64,000 bases of DNA, taken from positions 248,001-312,000 of the forward strand of contig NZ_JAFBCX010000003.1 in the NCBI RefSeq assembly GCF_016907955.1, in the 5' to 3' direction. The DNA comes from Lentzea nigeriaca (GTDB lineage Bacteria > Actinomycetota > Actinomycetes > Mycobacteriales > Pseudonocardiaceae). Below the pieces are notes generated by a model. It was given only the letters and a program-made list of their open reading frames with translations. It was not told the DNA's origin and made no database searches. The position numbers and the translations under genes were made by a program. Every line of letters starts with the position of its first letter. The first letter of the stretch is position 1. Shown here piece by piece: positions 1-11,400 of this stretch.

Positions 1-301
1 ACGGGCCGAGGTGCCCCGGCTGGAAGAGCTGCGGCTCACCGCGGTGGAGATGCGGATCGACGCCGATCTGGAACTGGGGCGGCATACCGACCTGGTGCCG
101 GAGCTGTGGTCGTTGACGGCGCAGCACCCGTTGCGGGAGCGGTTCTGGCATCAGCTGATGCTGGCTCTGCGGCGTTCTGGGCGGCGGGCTGAGGCGCTGG
201 CGGCCTACCGGAGTGTCTCGGAGGTGTTGTCCGAGGAGCTGGGGCTGGATCCCGGACCCGAGCTGCGGGAGCAGTTCGCGGCGATCCTGCAGGCGAGCTG
301 A
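1..301 (+). CDS. SARP/AfsR-type regulator, C-terminal fragment (bacterial transcriptional activator domain)
   Basis: The reading frame is open from the window edge, so the gene starts upstream. The visible ~99 residues are the helical BTAD part of SARP-family regulators: a run of paired helices with the motif HPLRERFWHQLMLALRRSGR, then AEALAAYRS, and the typical ending EELGLDPGPELREQF. These proteins carry an N-terminal OmpR-like winged helix and activate antibiotic or other cluster genes. The protein ends about 10 residues after the BTAD, so it is a short SARP rather than a large AfsR with an NB-ARC domain. What it controls cannot be seen, because everything to its right is on the other strand. 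Confidence 0.85.
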   Translation, partial: RAEVPRLEELRLTAVEMRIDADLELGRHTDLVPELWSLTAQHPLRERFWHQLMLALRRSGRRAEALAAYRSVSEVLSEELGLDPGPELREQFAAILQAS

Positions 302-310
302 GCCGGTCGA

Positions 311-335
311 CGCCTCCACGAAATTCGTGGAGGCG
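311..335. terminator. Bidirectional hairpin between convergent genes
   Basis: A perfect 25-base palindrome: CGCCTCCACGA pairs with TCGTGGAGGCG around a three-base loop. It lies 10 bases after the SARP stop and 15 bases before the stop of the convergent immunity-island gene. There is no long T-tract, which is usual for actinomycete terminators. Confidence 0.7.
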
Positions 336-349
336 CCGAGCTCTTCACG

Positions 350-715
350 TCAGGTGTTGGAGGGGAACAGGTGCACCGCGGTCCTGTCCGCGACCACCTC
401 CACCACCTCACCGGAGGCCGTCGCGTCGCCGTCGGCCACGTCCACCGACACCGGTGAACCCGCCACCTGGAGGTAGGTCACGCCGTCCTCTGTCATCCGC
501 CACAGGCCACCGAGAACCACCGACGTCCCGTCGAGCCGTACCCCGGCGACGCCACCCGAGCGAGAGCTGACCTCGTCGTCGACGTCCACCTCGACCTCGT
601 ACTCGTGTCCGACCACAGGTGGCTCCGCCGACTTCCACACACCCGCGCCCGCACCGGCCGGGCAGCGGAACGACACGAGATCATCCGTGCCGACAGCGGA
701 CACCTCGATCCTCAT
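350..715 (-). CDS. Small acidic protein of unknown function, last gene of the toxin-immunity island
   Basis: 121 residues; the start MRIEVSAVGTD at 715 is preceded by AGAAGGG at good spacing, so an upstream in-frame extension was rejected. The product is acidic and beta-rich by composition, with VGHEYEVEVDVDDEV and WRMTEDGVTYLQVAGSPV; it has no signal peptide or membrane segment. I do not recognise a family. It lies 70 bases downstream of the DUF7336-like gene and is the most distal gene behind the RHS toxin, so an immunity or orphan-immunity role is plausible from position only. Confidence 0.6.
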   Translation of the reverse strand: MRIEVSAVGTDDLVSFRCPAGAGAGVWKSAEPPVVGHEYEVEVDVDDEVSSRSGGVAGVRLDGTSVVLGGLWRMTEDGVTYLQVAGSPVSVDVADGDATASGEVVEVVADRTAVHLFPSNT

Positions 716-785
716 CGTCAAGATCCCTTCTGGTAAGGCCGGCTGATTGGCCTTTGCCATCGGCTGGATCCGCTGCTGACCTTCG

Positions 786-1064
786 TCAGACCGTGATGAA
801 CCCCGTGGTCCACTGGGCTTCGTCCAGCGTGTACTCGTCGATGTGGAAACACTCCGGGTCGTCGCGGAACCCTGGAAGCTCCTTGGCACGTTCGATCCAC
901 GCCATCGCGTTCTCGCGTGAGGAGTAGACGCCGAGCACCTTCACGTCGTCGCCCTCCTCCTCGTCGGCCCAGAACTCGCCGCCGGGGTCGAAGTGCCTGA
1001 CCGCCCCGCTCTCGTCCTCAGCCACGTGATGCACGTGCCAGAGCAGGAAAACACGGTCACTCAT
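786..1064 (-). CDS. DUF7336-like small protein, probable immunity-island member
   Basis: 92 residues beginning MSDRVFLLWHVHHVAEDE. The pattern VFLLWHVHH, then a charged loop, VLGVYSSRENAMAWIERAKELPGF and FHIDEYTLDEAQWTTGFITV matches my recollection of DUF7336, a small cytoplasmic family common in actinomycetes and often found near polymorphic-toxin loci. The start overlaps the end of the preceding gene by 8 bases, which implies translational coupling. No catalytic motif is visible. An immunity-like role is inferred from its place behind the RHS toxin gene. Confidence 0.65.
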   Translation of the reverse strand: MSDRVFLLWHVHHVAEDESGAVRHFDPGGEFWADEEEGDDVKVLGVYSSRENAMAWIERAKELPGFRDDPECFHIDEYTLDEAQWTTGFITV

Positions 1065-1383
1065 CGGGGTTGCCCACCTCGATCCTGAATTCGGCGCACC
1101 AGAACGACGCGATGCCGTGCTCCGGATCGGTCACCTTGAAGGTGACCCCCTCCCAGCCCGCATCACCCATGTCGATGATCTGCAGGTCGAGGGGGAACCC
1201 GCTCTCCTGCCGGAACGCGAGCTCGACGACCCCGTCGAAGCACAACGCGACGCGTTCCGACTCGGTGGACGTAGCCTCCACCCTCAACGAGACCCGCCCG
1301 TCGTCCTCCGTGATGACGACTCGGCTCATGTGCCAGGAGGTGTCGCGGAGGAGTTCGTCGTACTCGTCGAGCACCGACCTCAT
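1057..1383 (-). CDS. Hypothetical cytoplasmic protein in the immunity island
   Basis: 108 residues, MRSVLDEYDELLRDTSWHMS at the N terminus, then alternating beta strands (VSLRVEATSTESERVALCF, VVELAFRQ, DLQIIDMGD, GVTFKVTDPEHGIASFWCAEFRIEV). The composition suggests a small beta sandwich without signal or membrane segment. It resembles short immunity proteins in size and context, but I cannot name a family with confidence. The start codon overlaps the stop of the upstream Imm53-type gene as ATGA, so it is co-translated with it. Confidence 0.6.
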   Translation of the reverse strand: MRSVLDEYDELLRDTSWHMSRVVITEDDGRVSLRVEATSTESERVALCFDGVVELAFRQESGFPLDLQIIDMGDAGWEGVTFKVTDPEHGIASFWCAEFRIEVGNPDE

Positions 1384-1676
1384 GTGCCCCGTTCCAGCAC
1401 GAACTCACGGAACAGGCTCAACGCCTCGTCGAGCGACCGCAGATCGCAGAACGACTCGAACCTCTCGCCGTCCGACGTCGCCCGGATCCACCGCCCGTCT
1501 TCGTCCTCCGACTTCTCGAAGGTGCGTCCCTCGAGATCGGTGTCCACCAGGTCGGCCACGACGTGCCAGCCGGGATTGTCCAGCGTCTTGATCTCCACGC
1601 CGAACTCGTGCTCCCAGTCGCCGTTGCACCGCTCGGCGTACCACCGCTGAAAGAACTCGAACGCACTCACAGCCAC
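1380..1676 (-). CDS. Imm53-type immunity protein, second copy
   Basis: 98 residues. The core FEFFQRWYAERCNGDWEHEF, followed by GVEIKTLDNPGWHVVADLVD, is what I know as the Imm53 family signature: short proteins that neutralise the toxin tips of RHS/polymorphic toxins by direct binding. It is nearly identical to the copy at 2158-2469, differing mainly in the linker after TDLEGRT and at the C terminus. The chosen GTG start at 1676 overlaps the previous gene by 10 bases; a second GTG at 1670 would give a 4-base overlap and is equally possible. The likely partner is the tip of the RHS protein or of a lost relative. Confidence 0.8.
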   Translation of the reverse strand: MAVSAFEFFQRWYAERCNGDWEHEFGVEIKTLDNPGWHVVADLVDTDLEGRTFEKSEDEDGRWIRATSDGERFESFCDLRSLDEALSLFREFVLERGT

Positions 1677-2158
1677 GGCGGCTCCGCCTCGGGCTCGAAA
1701 AGCGCCGCGTACAGCGACACCTCGGCACGACCGGGCACGACCGCCACCGGCACCGGAGTCTCCAGATGCTCGGCGGGCACGAGCCGGAACCCGTGCGCCG
1801 CCACCACGTCGAGCACCCGCGACTCGAACGGCCCGGCAGGGCGGGAGATGAGCTCTCCCCTGCCGTGACCGTCCTCGCCGAACGCCGGCACCACCGCGTA
1901 CGGACCGACCATCGACAGCTTGACGATCAGCAGCCGGCTGCCGCGCACGAAGTAGGTGAAGGCCACCTCGTGGTTGATGTCCGTGTCGTCCTCGGTGTCA
2001 CCCGTGGACGACAGGTCGAGCAGGAGCGCCGCATACGGGTCGCGCTTCACCATCTCCCGCGCGAAATCACGCCGTGGAGCCGTGAGATCCCCGTACGCCT
2101 TGCGCAGATCCGCTTCGTACAGCGAGCGGATCGACGTGGCGCTCCTGCTCTTCCCCAT
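1667..2158 (-). CDS. Hypothetical protein between two Imm53-type genes
   Basis: 163 residues. The N terminus is helical and basic (RSLYEADLRKAYGDLTAPRR), followed by beta-rich sequence (FTYFVRGSRLLIVKLSM, GPYAVVPAF) and an acidic tail ending PEAEPPWL. No signal peptide, membrane span or known catalytic motif is visible and I do not recognise the family. The ATG overlaps the stop of the upstream Imm53-type gene by one base (TGATG), and its own end overlaps the next Imm53-type gene, so it is locked into the operon. It may be an immunity protein for a different toxin tip. Confidence 0.6.
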   Translation of the reverse strand: MGKSRSATSIRSLYEADLRKAYGDLTAPRRDFAREMVKRDPYAALLLDLSSTGDTEDDTDINHEVAFTYFVRGSRLLIVKLSMVGPYAVVPAFGEDGHGRGELISRPAGPFESRVLDVVAAHGFRLVPAEHLETPVPVAVVPGRAEVSLYAALFEPEAEPPWL

Positions 2159-2469
2159 CAGCCGTCGGCCCGTTTCAGCACGAACTCGCGGAACCGGCTC
2201 AACGCCTCGTCGAGCGACTGCAGATCGCAGGACGACTCGTACCGCTCACCGTCCGACGACGCCCAGATCCACCGTCCCTCAGCCGGTTCCGACTTCGACT
2301 TCTCGAGGGTGCGTCCCTCGAGGTCGGTGTCGACCAGGTCGGCCACGATGTGCCAGCCGGGATTGTCCAGCGTCTTGATCTCCACGCCGAACTCGTGCTC
2401 CCAGTCGCCGTTGCACTGCTCGGCGTACCACCGCTGGAAGAACTCGAACGGGCTTTCAGCAACCGGCAT
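2158..2469 (-). CDS. Imm53-type immunity protein, cognate copy next to the RHS toxin
   Basis: 103 residues starting MPVAESPFEFFQRWYAEQ and continuing CNGDWEHEFGVEIKTLDN, the Imm53 signature. The ATG at 2469 lies inside the last codons of the RHS toxin gene (14-base overlap), so toxin and immunity are translationally coupled; a longer in-frame start was rejected because it would run further into the toxin gene. Being immediately downstream, it is the best candidate for the antidote to the current toxin tip. The paralogue at 1380-1676 shares long stretches of DNA identity with it. Confidence 0.85.
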   Translation of the reverse strand: MPVAESPFEFFQRWYAEQCNGDWEHEFGVEIKTLDNPGWHIVADLVDTDLEGRTLEKSKSEPAEGRWIWASSDGERYESSCDLQSLDEALSRFREFVLKRADG

Positions 2470-5400
2470 TCGGATCCTCCCAGGCGTCCGGCGGGCGCGC
2501 CGTTCCATCCGGCAGGTTCAGGTGCGGGGTGTCCACCACCGTGCCGTCCGGGTTGGTGTGCGCCGGACCCCACCGGTCGTACCGCTTCTCCAGCTCCCAC
2601 GGAGCAGGGTTGCGCGGGTTGGACTGCTCCTGCCAGGTGGCGTACTTCTTCACCTTGCCGTCCGGCCCGAGCATAAAGGTGGAGTGCGGGCCCTTGGCGT
2701 TCGGGTCTGGACGCTGACGCGGCGGGCGGGCATTGTGCACCAGCACCGGCTTGTCGCCGGCGACCACGTAGTACGTGTGGTCGGTGTCGACCGTCAGGTT
2801 GTACACCTGCTGGTCAGCCACCGCGCGGATGCCCAGGCCCGTGACGCCGAGCAGCTCGCCGGACGACGTGCGCACCCGGTCGCCCCGCTGGATGTCCTGC
2901 GCCTCGACGAACTGGCCCCTGTTCTCGACCCAGAACGGGTGACCGTCGGTGGCCACCAGGGTCGAGGTCGCCGTACCCGCCATCCCGTCGGTGTCGACCG
3001 TGATGTCGACGAGCCGCTTCGCGCCCTTGCCGACAATCGTCGCCGTGACCTCCCTCGCCGTGGTCTTGCCGGACTCGGGGTCGGTCGCGGTGACCTGGTC
3101 GCCGGTCCTCACCTCTTCGATCGCCTTGCGGGAACCGTCCGCCATCAGCACCGGCGTGCCGGCGACGAAGCTGTTGACGAAGCAGCTCTCCCGGTTGTTC
3201 TTGCCGTTGTTGGTGGGCTTGTTGCCGCTCGGGTCACCCAGGACGGTCGGCTGGTTGTCCACGTAGGCGTGGACGTTGCGACCGCCTTCGAACCCGATCG
3301 GGTCCTCGCTGATGAACCGCTGCAGCACGGGGCTGTAGTAGCGGTCCCGGTAGTGGTACAGGCCGGTGCCGTCGTCCTCACGACCGGTGAAGCGGTACGG
3401 GTTGTCCGCTCCCGCTCCGCTCGCGTAGGTGCGGCCGAACGGTTCGTAGGTGTAGGACGCACCCGCACCGTCCGGGTCGACCAGGCCGACCGTGCTGCCG
3501 ACCGCATCGGTGAGGAACCGTCGCGTGGTGCCACCGGACTCGCGCAGGTGGAACCCGTCGACACCACTGGCGGTCATGTTCGCCGTGACCTGCCCGTTCA
3601 CCTTCTCCTGCAACGGGTTCTGCCCGTCGTACACGTAGTTGGTGGTCACGCCGGAGACCGTGCGGCCCAGCCTGCGGCCGTCGGAGTTGTAGTTGAACGA
3701 CGCCGACCTGCCCTGCCCCGTGACGGTGGCGAGCTCTCCCTTCGCATTCCAGGAGTAGGTGGTCGCGCCGTCGGACAACAGATTGCCCTCCGGGTCGTAG
3801 GTGATCGTCGAACCGCCGATGGTCTTGATGCGGTTGGCGTTGTCGTACGTCGCGGGTCCGTACGGCTCGGGCAGCATCGTCCGCGAGGACGCGCCGGTGG
3901 TCCTGATCGGCAGGCCGGTGGCGTCGTACTCGTAGGCGAGGTCGCCGAGCGTCGTCGCGCCCGACTTGTACGTGATCGTCTTGACCCTGCCGGTGTCGTC
4001 GTAGGTGTAGGTCTGCCCGACACCGGTGCCGGGTGCACCCACCCTTTCCGTGCGGCCGGCGCGGTCCCGGGTCACGACGCTGATCGCGGTGCCGCCCTGC
4101 TGGATCTCCTGCAGGTCGCCCGCCGCGTCGTAGACGTGCCGCACCGCGGGACGTCCCGGCACGGTCGTCGTGCGGTCCCGCACCGTCGTGCCGTAGGCGT
4201 AGGACACCGAGCCGGTCGGCGTGGTCTCCTGCTTGACCCGGTCCAGGTCGTCGTAGTCGATCGTCGACGTGCCGGCGACGCTGTCCACACTGGACCGCAC
4301 CCGGTCACCGGCGTCGAAGGTGTTGGTCACCTTGCTCTCCGACCCGTAGGTGCTCTCGTACCTCCGGTTCAGCGGGTCGTACTTGTGCTCGACGACGACT
4401 CCGCGGCGGTCGGTCTCCTTCTCCAGGTTGCCGTTGCGGTCGTACACCGCGTCCGGGGTAGTCACCCCGAGCGGGTCGGTGACCGCACGGAGCTGGTCCA
4501 TGGCGTTGTAGTGGAAGACGGTCTCGCTGTTGCGGGCGTCGACCACCTTGGTCCGGTTGCCGTTGCGGTCGTACTCGTACCGCATCGTGCGACCGAGGCC
4601 GTCGATGACCGAGGCGACGAAGTCCTTCGCCGTGTACGCGGTCTCGGTCACCACACCCGCCGCGTCGGAGGTGCGGACCTTGCGGCCGATGACGTCGTAC
4701 CCGATCGTGCTGACCTTGCCCAGCTCATCCGTCGTCCGCACCGCGTCGGTGCCGGAGTAGTCGGTGATGCGGGACTTGCCTGCCGGATCGGTCACCTTGG
4801 TGACCTGGCCGCGTTCGTTGACCTCGAACAACGTCTTGCGGCCAAGCGGATCTGTCACCGACTTGACCGCACCCCGCGCGGTGAGCTCGTAGATCGTCTC
4901 CTTGGTGTAGTCGTCGACGTGCTTGGTGAGTTCTCCGTTCGGGCCGAGACGATCGAACTTCTGCGTGCGCGCGTTGGGCGTGTCCGCGAGAACGGTGCTC
5001 TCCTTGACGTAGCCCTTGGCGTCGTAGACGTACGAGGTCTTGCGCTTGAGCGCGTCGGTCGTCGACTTCACTCGCACGCCGTTGGTCTCGTACTCGGTGA
5101 TCGTCTCCTGGGCGAACGGGGTGCCGTACGCCTTGGTGTCGCTGACCACCTGTCCCTTGTCGTTGAACACGAACCGGCGCACGGCATCACGCGGGTCGAT
5201 CATCCGGGTCTCGGTGATCGCACCGTTGACGTCGGTGTACTCGAACTTCGTGACACCGCCGTCGGCCGCAGTCTGGGACTTGACGCGGTCCTTGTCGTCG
5301 TACTCGTTGAGCAGGAATCGGGTCTCGCGCGGGTCGGTGATCGTCTTGAGCAGACCCTTGGCGTCCCAGGTGTACTTGGTGACGCCGCCTTCCGTGTTGG

Positions 5401-8400
5401 TCACCGATTCGAGCTGGCCGGTCGGGAGGTAGGTGTAGCTCACTCGCCTGCCGAGGTTGTCCTCGACGGACTTGACCTTGGCCGGGTTCGCGTCGTCGTA
5501 GCTGAAGCGCACCCACCGGCCGCTGGACGAGGTGACCTGCGTGATGGGGCCGTTCGCCCTGACCTTGCCGTCGGTGCCCGGTGGTGCCGGGGCTCGGGTG
5601 ATGGTCGTGGCGTTGCCGAACTTGTCGCGGATCTCCTGCAGCGGCGCCTCTTCGCCGATGACGTAGATGGTGCCGTCGCGCAGTTTCACGTCCCAGCCGG
5701 CGTCGTTCCACACCGCGACCGAGCCGTCGAACTTCGTCGGCGTCGGGTCCGCGGCGAACACGGCGCCCGCGTAGTCCTGACCGGGGCTCGTGCGGGTGTA
5801 GTGGATCTTGCTGCCGTCCGGCTGGACGAGGTCGAACTCCTTGAACGTCGGCGCGCCGTCGACCAGCGGTGCCCACGGGAAGACCCCGTAGTCGAAGCTG
5901 GCGCCGACGCCGAACGGGCGGACGAACGCGTCACCCTGCTGGTAGGTGCGCTTGACCTCGATCGGCATGATGTCGTCGACGACGAGGTCCACCTGCTCGT
6001 CGACCAGCAGGCCGGTGGCCGGGTCGACCGGGTCGCCGACCCTGGTGTTGTTGGGCCTGGGCGAGCGGGCCGCCGGGTTGAGGCCCGGCACCACGGTCAT
6101 CGCGCCGGTCAGGCGGTAGAACTTCACGTCCGAGTCCGGCACGATCTGCGTGCCGTCCTTGGAGACGGTGCCGTGGCCGTAGACGTGCCAGCCCTTGCCG
6201 TCCGGGTCGTAGTTCCAGAACTGCGTCCGGGTGCCCGGCGCCTCCTTGGTGTAGTTCGGGTAGATGATCGTCGCGCCCTGCGGGAACAGGTAGCCGCCGC
6301 CCGGCTGCGCGGTGAAGTACACCGGCACCTTCGACGGGGGCAGCGGGAACGGCGGGCGGTCGATCGGGATCGGGGTCAGCGACAGCTCGGTGGCCACGTT
6401 GCCGTCCGCGTCGCGGATAACCGTGCCCGCCGGGATGCGGACCTCGAGGCCCGGGATGGACTTCGTAGTGAGGACCGTCTCGGTGATGGTCGGGCTGGGC
6501 ACGTGCACGACGGAGTTCCTGTCGATCTCCGGCAGGAACACGGTGTGCGGCAGCACGAGCACCTGGCCCTGCTTGACGTCCACGCCGATGTCGAACGTGC
6601 CGAACGAACGGCCGGTGGTGCGGCCGTCCACGCGCAGCGACACGTGGCCGTCGGTCAGGCCGATCAGCGTGAACTTGCCGTCCGCGTCGGTGGTCGCCTT
6701 CTTGTCCCGTGCGCTCACGGTCACGCCGGCGAGCGGCTTGCCGTCGGTGGACTGCACGGTGCCGACCACGCCGGTGAAGCCGACCGCGAACTGCAACGGG
6801 CGATCACGCACCGGGCGCGGGTCGTAGCGGGTGGTCCAGTCGACGCCGCCGAGGTTCGCGGCGTCCGGGCGCCAGCCGCTGCTCGAGCTGCACGGCGTCG
6901 AGGTCGGCTTCTCCTTCTCCTCGACCTTCGGCTGGTCGGTGCCCTGCGGCGCGGCACCCACCTTGGCGGCGGGCGGCCGCCGGTCCACCTGCGGGCAGGT
7001 CGGTTCCTGCACCGTCGGCGGCGCGATCTGCGTGACCGGGGCCGCGGTGGCCCGCTTGGTGATGGACACGTCGATCGAACCGGTCGGGCTGTTGGCCGGG
7101 TCGAAGACGAGCGTGTACGTGCCGGTCGCCTTGAGCCTGCTGAAGAACTCGTACGGCTCGGTGCTGATGAACCTGCGGGTCGTCTCCACCGTGCCGTCCG
7201 GCGCGTAGAGCGTGTAGTAGACGCCGTTGTTGCCGATGTTGCGCTTGATGCTCAGCTTCGGCAGGTCGTTCAGCGTGCCGTCGAACGTCAGCCTGCCGTT
7301 CTGCGCGGGCCGGTTGAACGTGACGGTCTTGGCCGCTCCGCCGTACTCGATCTTGCCGCCGTCGGTCTCCGAGTTCAGCATCACCGTCAGCGGACCGGCC
7401 ATGGGCTGGACGTCCTGGTCGACCGGTTCGATCACGACCTTGTAGTCACCGGTCACCGGGAGCTGGGTCAGGTCGAGACCGAGCGCGGTCGGGAACGCGC
7501 TGTTGCCCGACGTGTCCAGGTTCCGGCCGTCCGGCTTGATCACGGTCCACTTCAGGAACGGAATCCGGTCGGACGCCGTGCCCATCGTGAGCCGCTGGCC
7601 CTGGGTGCCGGCGATCTTTCCGATGATCTTCTGGCCGTGCACGGTGATGTTCAGGTTCGACGGTGCCGCGTCGGGCACGAGCGTGCCGAGGTCGGCCGGT
7701 TCGGACATGTGGAACGTCAGGTCGCCGGTGACCGCGAAGCCCGGGTCGACGAAGATCCGGTACTTGCCTGTCACCGGCAGCGCCGCGACGTCGAGCTTGC
7801 CGTCGCTGACGGCGCCGACCGACGTGGTGCCGTCAGGCCGGTAGAGCCTGATGACGACCTCACCCGGCACGCTCTTGCGCACCACGATCGTCAGCGGCTT
7901 GTCCTTGACACCGTCGTAGTCGAGCCACATCTCGCGGCCCGGCCGGTCGACCCTGACCGTGGTGGAGGCGTTCGGGGGCAGCTTGCCGCCCTCGGCGACG
8001 GTCGACAGCCACGCCTTGGCCGCGCCGACGGCCTCCCATCCGCTGATGAACAGGTTGTGCGTGCCCGTCTTGCGGATCCTCAGGTTCCGCGTCTCCGCCG
8101 TGCCCTCACGGAGCTCGACCTGCTGACCGTCCGGTTCGGACATGATGCTGACCGGGTAGGCGGCGCGGCCGTTCTCCCGGATGGTGTTGTCGGTGTGCCC
8201 CAGCACCAGCGGCTGGTTCGCCGTGCCCTGGAACTGCATCCGCACCGACTGGCCGGGCCGCAGCACCTGGTAGGACGTCGGGTTCCCGTTGACAGCCAAC
8301 GGTCCCGCGTCGATCACGCTGGACAGCCAGACCCGGCCGGAGCCGAGCTGGTTCGGGTCGAAGTTCGGGATCACCTTGTAGGTGCCCGTCTTCTTCGCCT

Positions 8401-11400
8401 GGAACACCATCGTCGGGATGTAGTCGCCGAGCCGGGCGCGCCAGGTGAGCCGGGTACCGTCGGGGTCGACCACGGTGACGTTGAAGTAGTTGCCCGGCTC
8501 GCTGATGTCGGTGAGCCCGAAGCTCATCCACTCACCCGCGGTCGCCGTGAACGGCATCTCCTTCACCGGCTGGCCCTGCCGGATGTCGAACGGCACGCCG
8601 GACCCGTCGCGGGTCAGCTTGTCGCCGGTCAGGTCCTTGGACAGCGTGACGCTGACCTTGCCGGCCGCCGCGTCGTCCGGCGCCACGACGATCGTGTACG
8701 TGCCGTTGTGCTTGAACGTCGGCAGGTCCTGGTGCAGCTTGCTGCCCGCGAACAGGTCGAGCGGGTCGCCGAGCGCACGGCGGGCGAAGTCGCCGCCGTG
8801 CGGGGTGAACATCCACATCGCCGAGCGCACCGGGATGGTGTTGTTCTCGAGCTTCAGGTTCAGCTGCTCGCCGATCTTGCCGTCGACCAGCACCACTGCG
8901 GCCTTGCCCGCCGGGATGTCGAGGTTCGTCGTGGTGCCGACCTGCAGCCTGCCGCCGTAGATCAGGTTGCCCGTCACGAAACCCCGCGGCGCGACCAGGA
9001 AGTCGGCCGCGCTGGTGGCCTCGCCACCGGGCGTGCGGACGGTGATCCTGCCGGAGGACGCGGCGTCGGGCACCTGCACGACCAGCTTCGTCGCCGTCAC
9101 CTCGCGCACCCGTGCCACGGTCTGGTGGAACCGCACCACGTTGCGGGCGATGTCGGGGTCGAAGCCGGTGCCGGTGATCGTCACGACGTTGCCGGCGTCG
9201 CCGCGATCCGTTGACACCGCGGTGATCGCGGGCGCGGTGACGCCCCGCGCGAGCTGGAACGGCCGCGGGCTGACCGAGGTCTTGCCGTTGGCCGTGACGC
9301 GCACGACGCCTTCGCGGACGCCCTGCGGCACGGTGACGGAGACGCGGTTGCCGGACGAGGCGGTGACGGGGGCGTTGATGCCGTCGAACGTCACGGTCGT
9401 GCCCTGCGCGGCGAAACCGATGCCGCTGATCTCCACCGTGCTGCCCGCCGGGCCGCGCGCGGGCACGATCGCGAACACCGTCGCGTCGCCCTGCACGAAC
9501 CGTTCGGTGGCAAGGAGGTTGCCGCTGTCGTCGTACCGGTAGGCGGCCGCCTCACCGGAGTTGTTCGCGACACCGGCGAGCTGACCGGCGGCGTCGTAGA
9601 AGAAGTCCCGCGGTCCGGCGGGCGCGCCCGCGACGAACTCGTGCCGGACGGGCGTGGACAGCGCGCCGGTCGCCGACACCTTGGACCACACGGTGAGCGT
9701 GCGCTTGCCGGAGCGGACCGGGGTGACGGAGAGCTGCGCCGCGCCGTTCGCGACCGGCTGCTCCTTCGATGCCGCGTCGGTGTCGAGCTGGTGCACGATC
9801 ACGTCCGCGGCGGTGCTGCCCTGCGGCCGGACGGTGACCGTGCCGGCCTGGCCGATGCTGCCGTGCGGCTGGCCGTCGGCCGGGAAGTCCGTGGACGTCA
9901 CGACCGGGGCGTCCGGTGCGGGCACCGGGAGACCGCCGACGGTGAAGGTGTACGTGGCCGGAGCGGACGTCTGGCCGTTGAGCGCCCACGCGGTGAGCGT
10001 GTGCGTGCCGCTGGTCGACGGGGTGAGCTGGACCTGCGCCTCACCGGCGGCCGCGACGGTCGTGGTCGGACCGTCGCCGAGCCGGTACCGGAAACCGTTG
10101 GCACCGGGGCTCTTCAGCGTGAACGTGCCCGCCTGGCCGGGTGCGCCGTGCGGCTGGCCGTCTGCCGGATAGTCGCTGGAGACGACCTGCGGCGCGGCGG
10201 GTGCCTGAGGTGCGGCGGACGCGACCTTGAAGCGGTGCTGCGCGGCGGGCGACTCCTCGCCGTTCGCGCCGACCGCCTTCACGGTCAGGACGTGCTCGCC
10301 CGCGGTGGGCGGCGTGATCTTCGCCTGCGCCTTGCCGGAGCCCGCGACGTCGGTGACGGCGCCGCCGTCGAGCTGGTGGCGGAAGCCGGTGACCGGGTCG
10401 GTTCCGGTGGCGCGGAAGGTGAACGTGCCCTCCTTGCCTGCCGCACCGTGCTCGACGCCGTCGGCCGGGTAGTCGGCGGAGGCGACCTGCGGCGTGCCGA
10501 CGGCGGCCGTGGTGAAGGTGGCAGGCGCGGACTCGACCGACGGGTCGGCGCCGATGGCCACGACCTCGACGGTGTTCGCGGTGGGCGGGACGAGGCTCAG
10601 CTTCGCCTTGCCGTCCACGGCCTTCTCGAAGATCCAGTCGGTGTTCCACCGATACTTGAACGCGGTGCCGCGCTCGGCGGTGAAGACACCGTTGTCGTGC
10701 TTGACGATCGGCTCCGGCAGCGCGGCGACGCGGGTGGCGTGCGGCGCGAGCTCCGACTCCTGGCCGGTCGCGTCGACGGCCCTGACCTCGAGCACCTGCG
10801 TGCCCTTGGCCGGTGGCGTCACGCTGACCTCGGCGGTGCCGCTGGGTGCGGGCACCCGCGTGAACTCGCCCTCACCCTGCCAGCGGTGGCGGAACTCCAC
10901 GGCGCCCGGCGCGGCGAAGACGACCTTCCCCGGCTGCTTCGGGGCGCCGTGGGCCCGCTCGTCGGCCGGGTAGTCGGTGGACGTCACGACCGGCGTGGCG
11001 GTCGTGCCCGGCGTGAAGGTGGTGACGAGCGGCTGGTCGCGCTTCTCCAGCGGGAGGCGGGAAGCCTGCTGCGCCACCGCGGTCTTGACGGTGCTGGTGA
11101 CGTTCTCGTCGCCCAGCTTTGCGCTGTCGATGCGGCCGCCGGCCAGCACCGTGCCGTCGAAGCCCTGGTCGTGGCGCACGACCTGCGTGAGCTCCCACGC
11201 GCCGTCGGGCAGCGTGAAGACCACGTTGCCGTTCTCGATCTTCGTGGGCACCGGGCCCGCCTGCGTGGTGGCCCGCTCGGCCACGAACACGGTGCGGTGC
11301 TTGGCGTCCAGCGCGCGGATCACGCCGTCGCTCTCCTGCAGGGCGAGCCCGCGGGTGTTGACCGGCATGCGCACCTGCTGCGCGCCCTGGCCGGTGATGA

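Noticed and set aside
1766-9214. A very long open frame (2482 codons) on the plus strand opposite the RHS gene
   Set aside because: Arg/Val/Asp/Gly-rich translation with no domain; it is the antisense shadow of a high-GC gene with strong codon-position bias.
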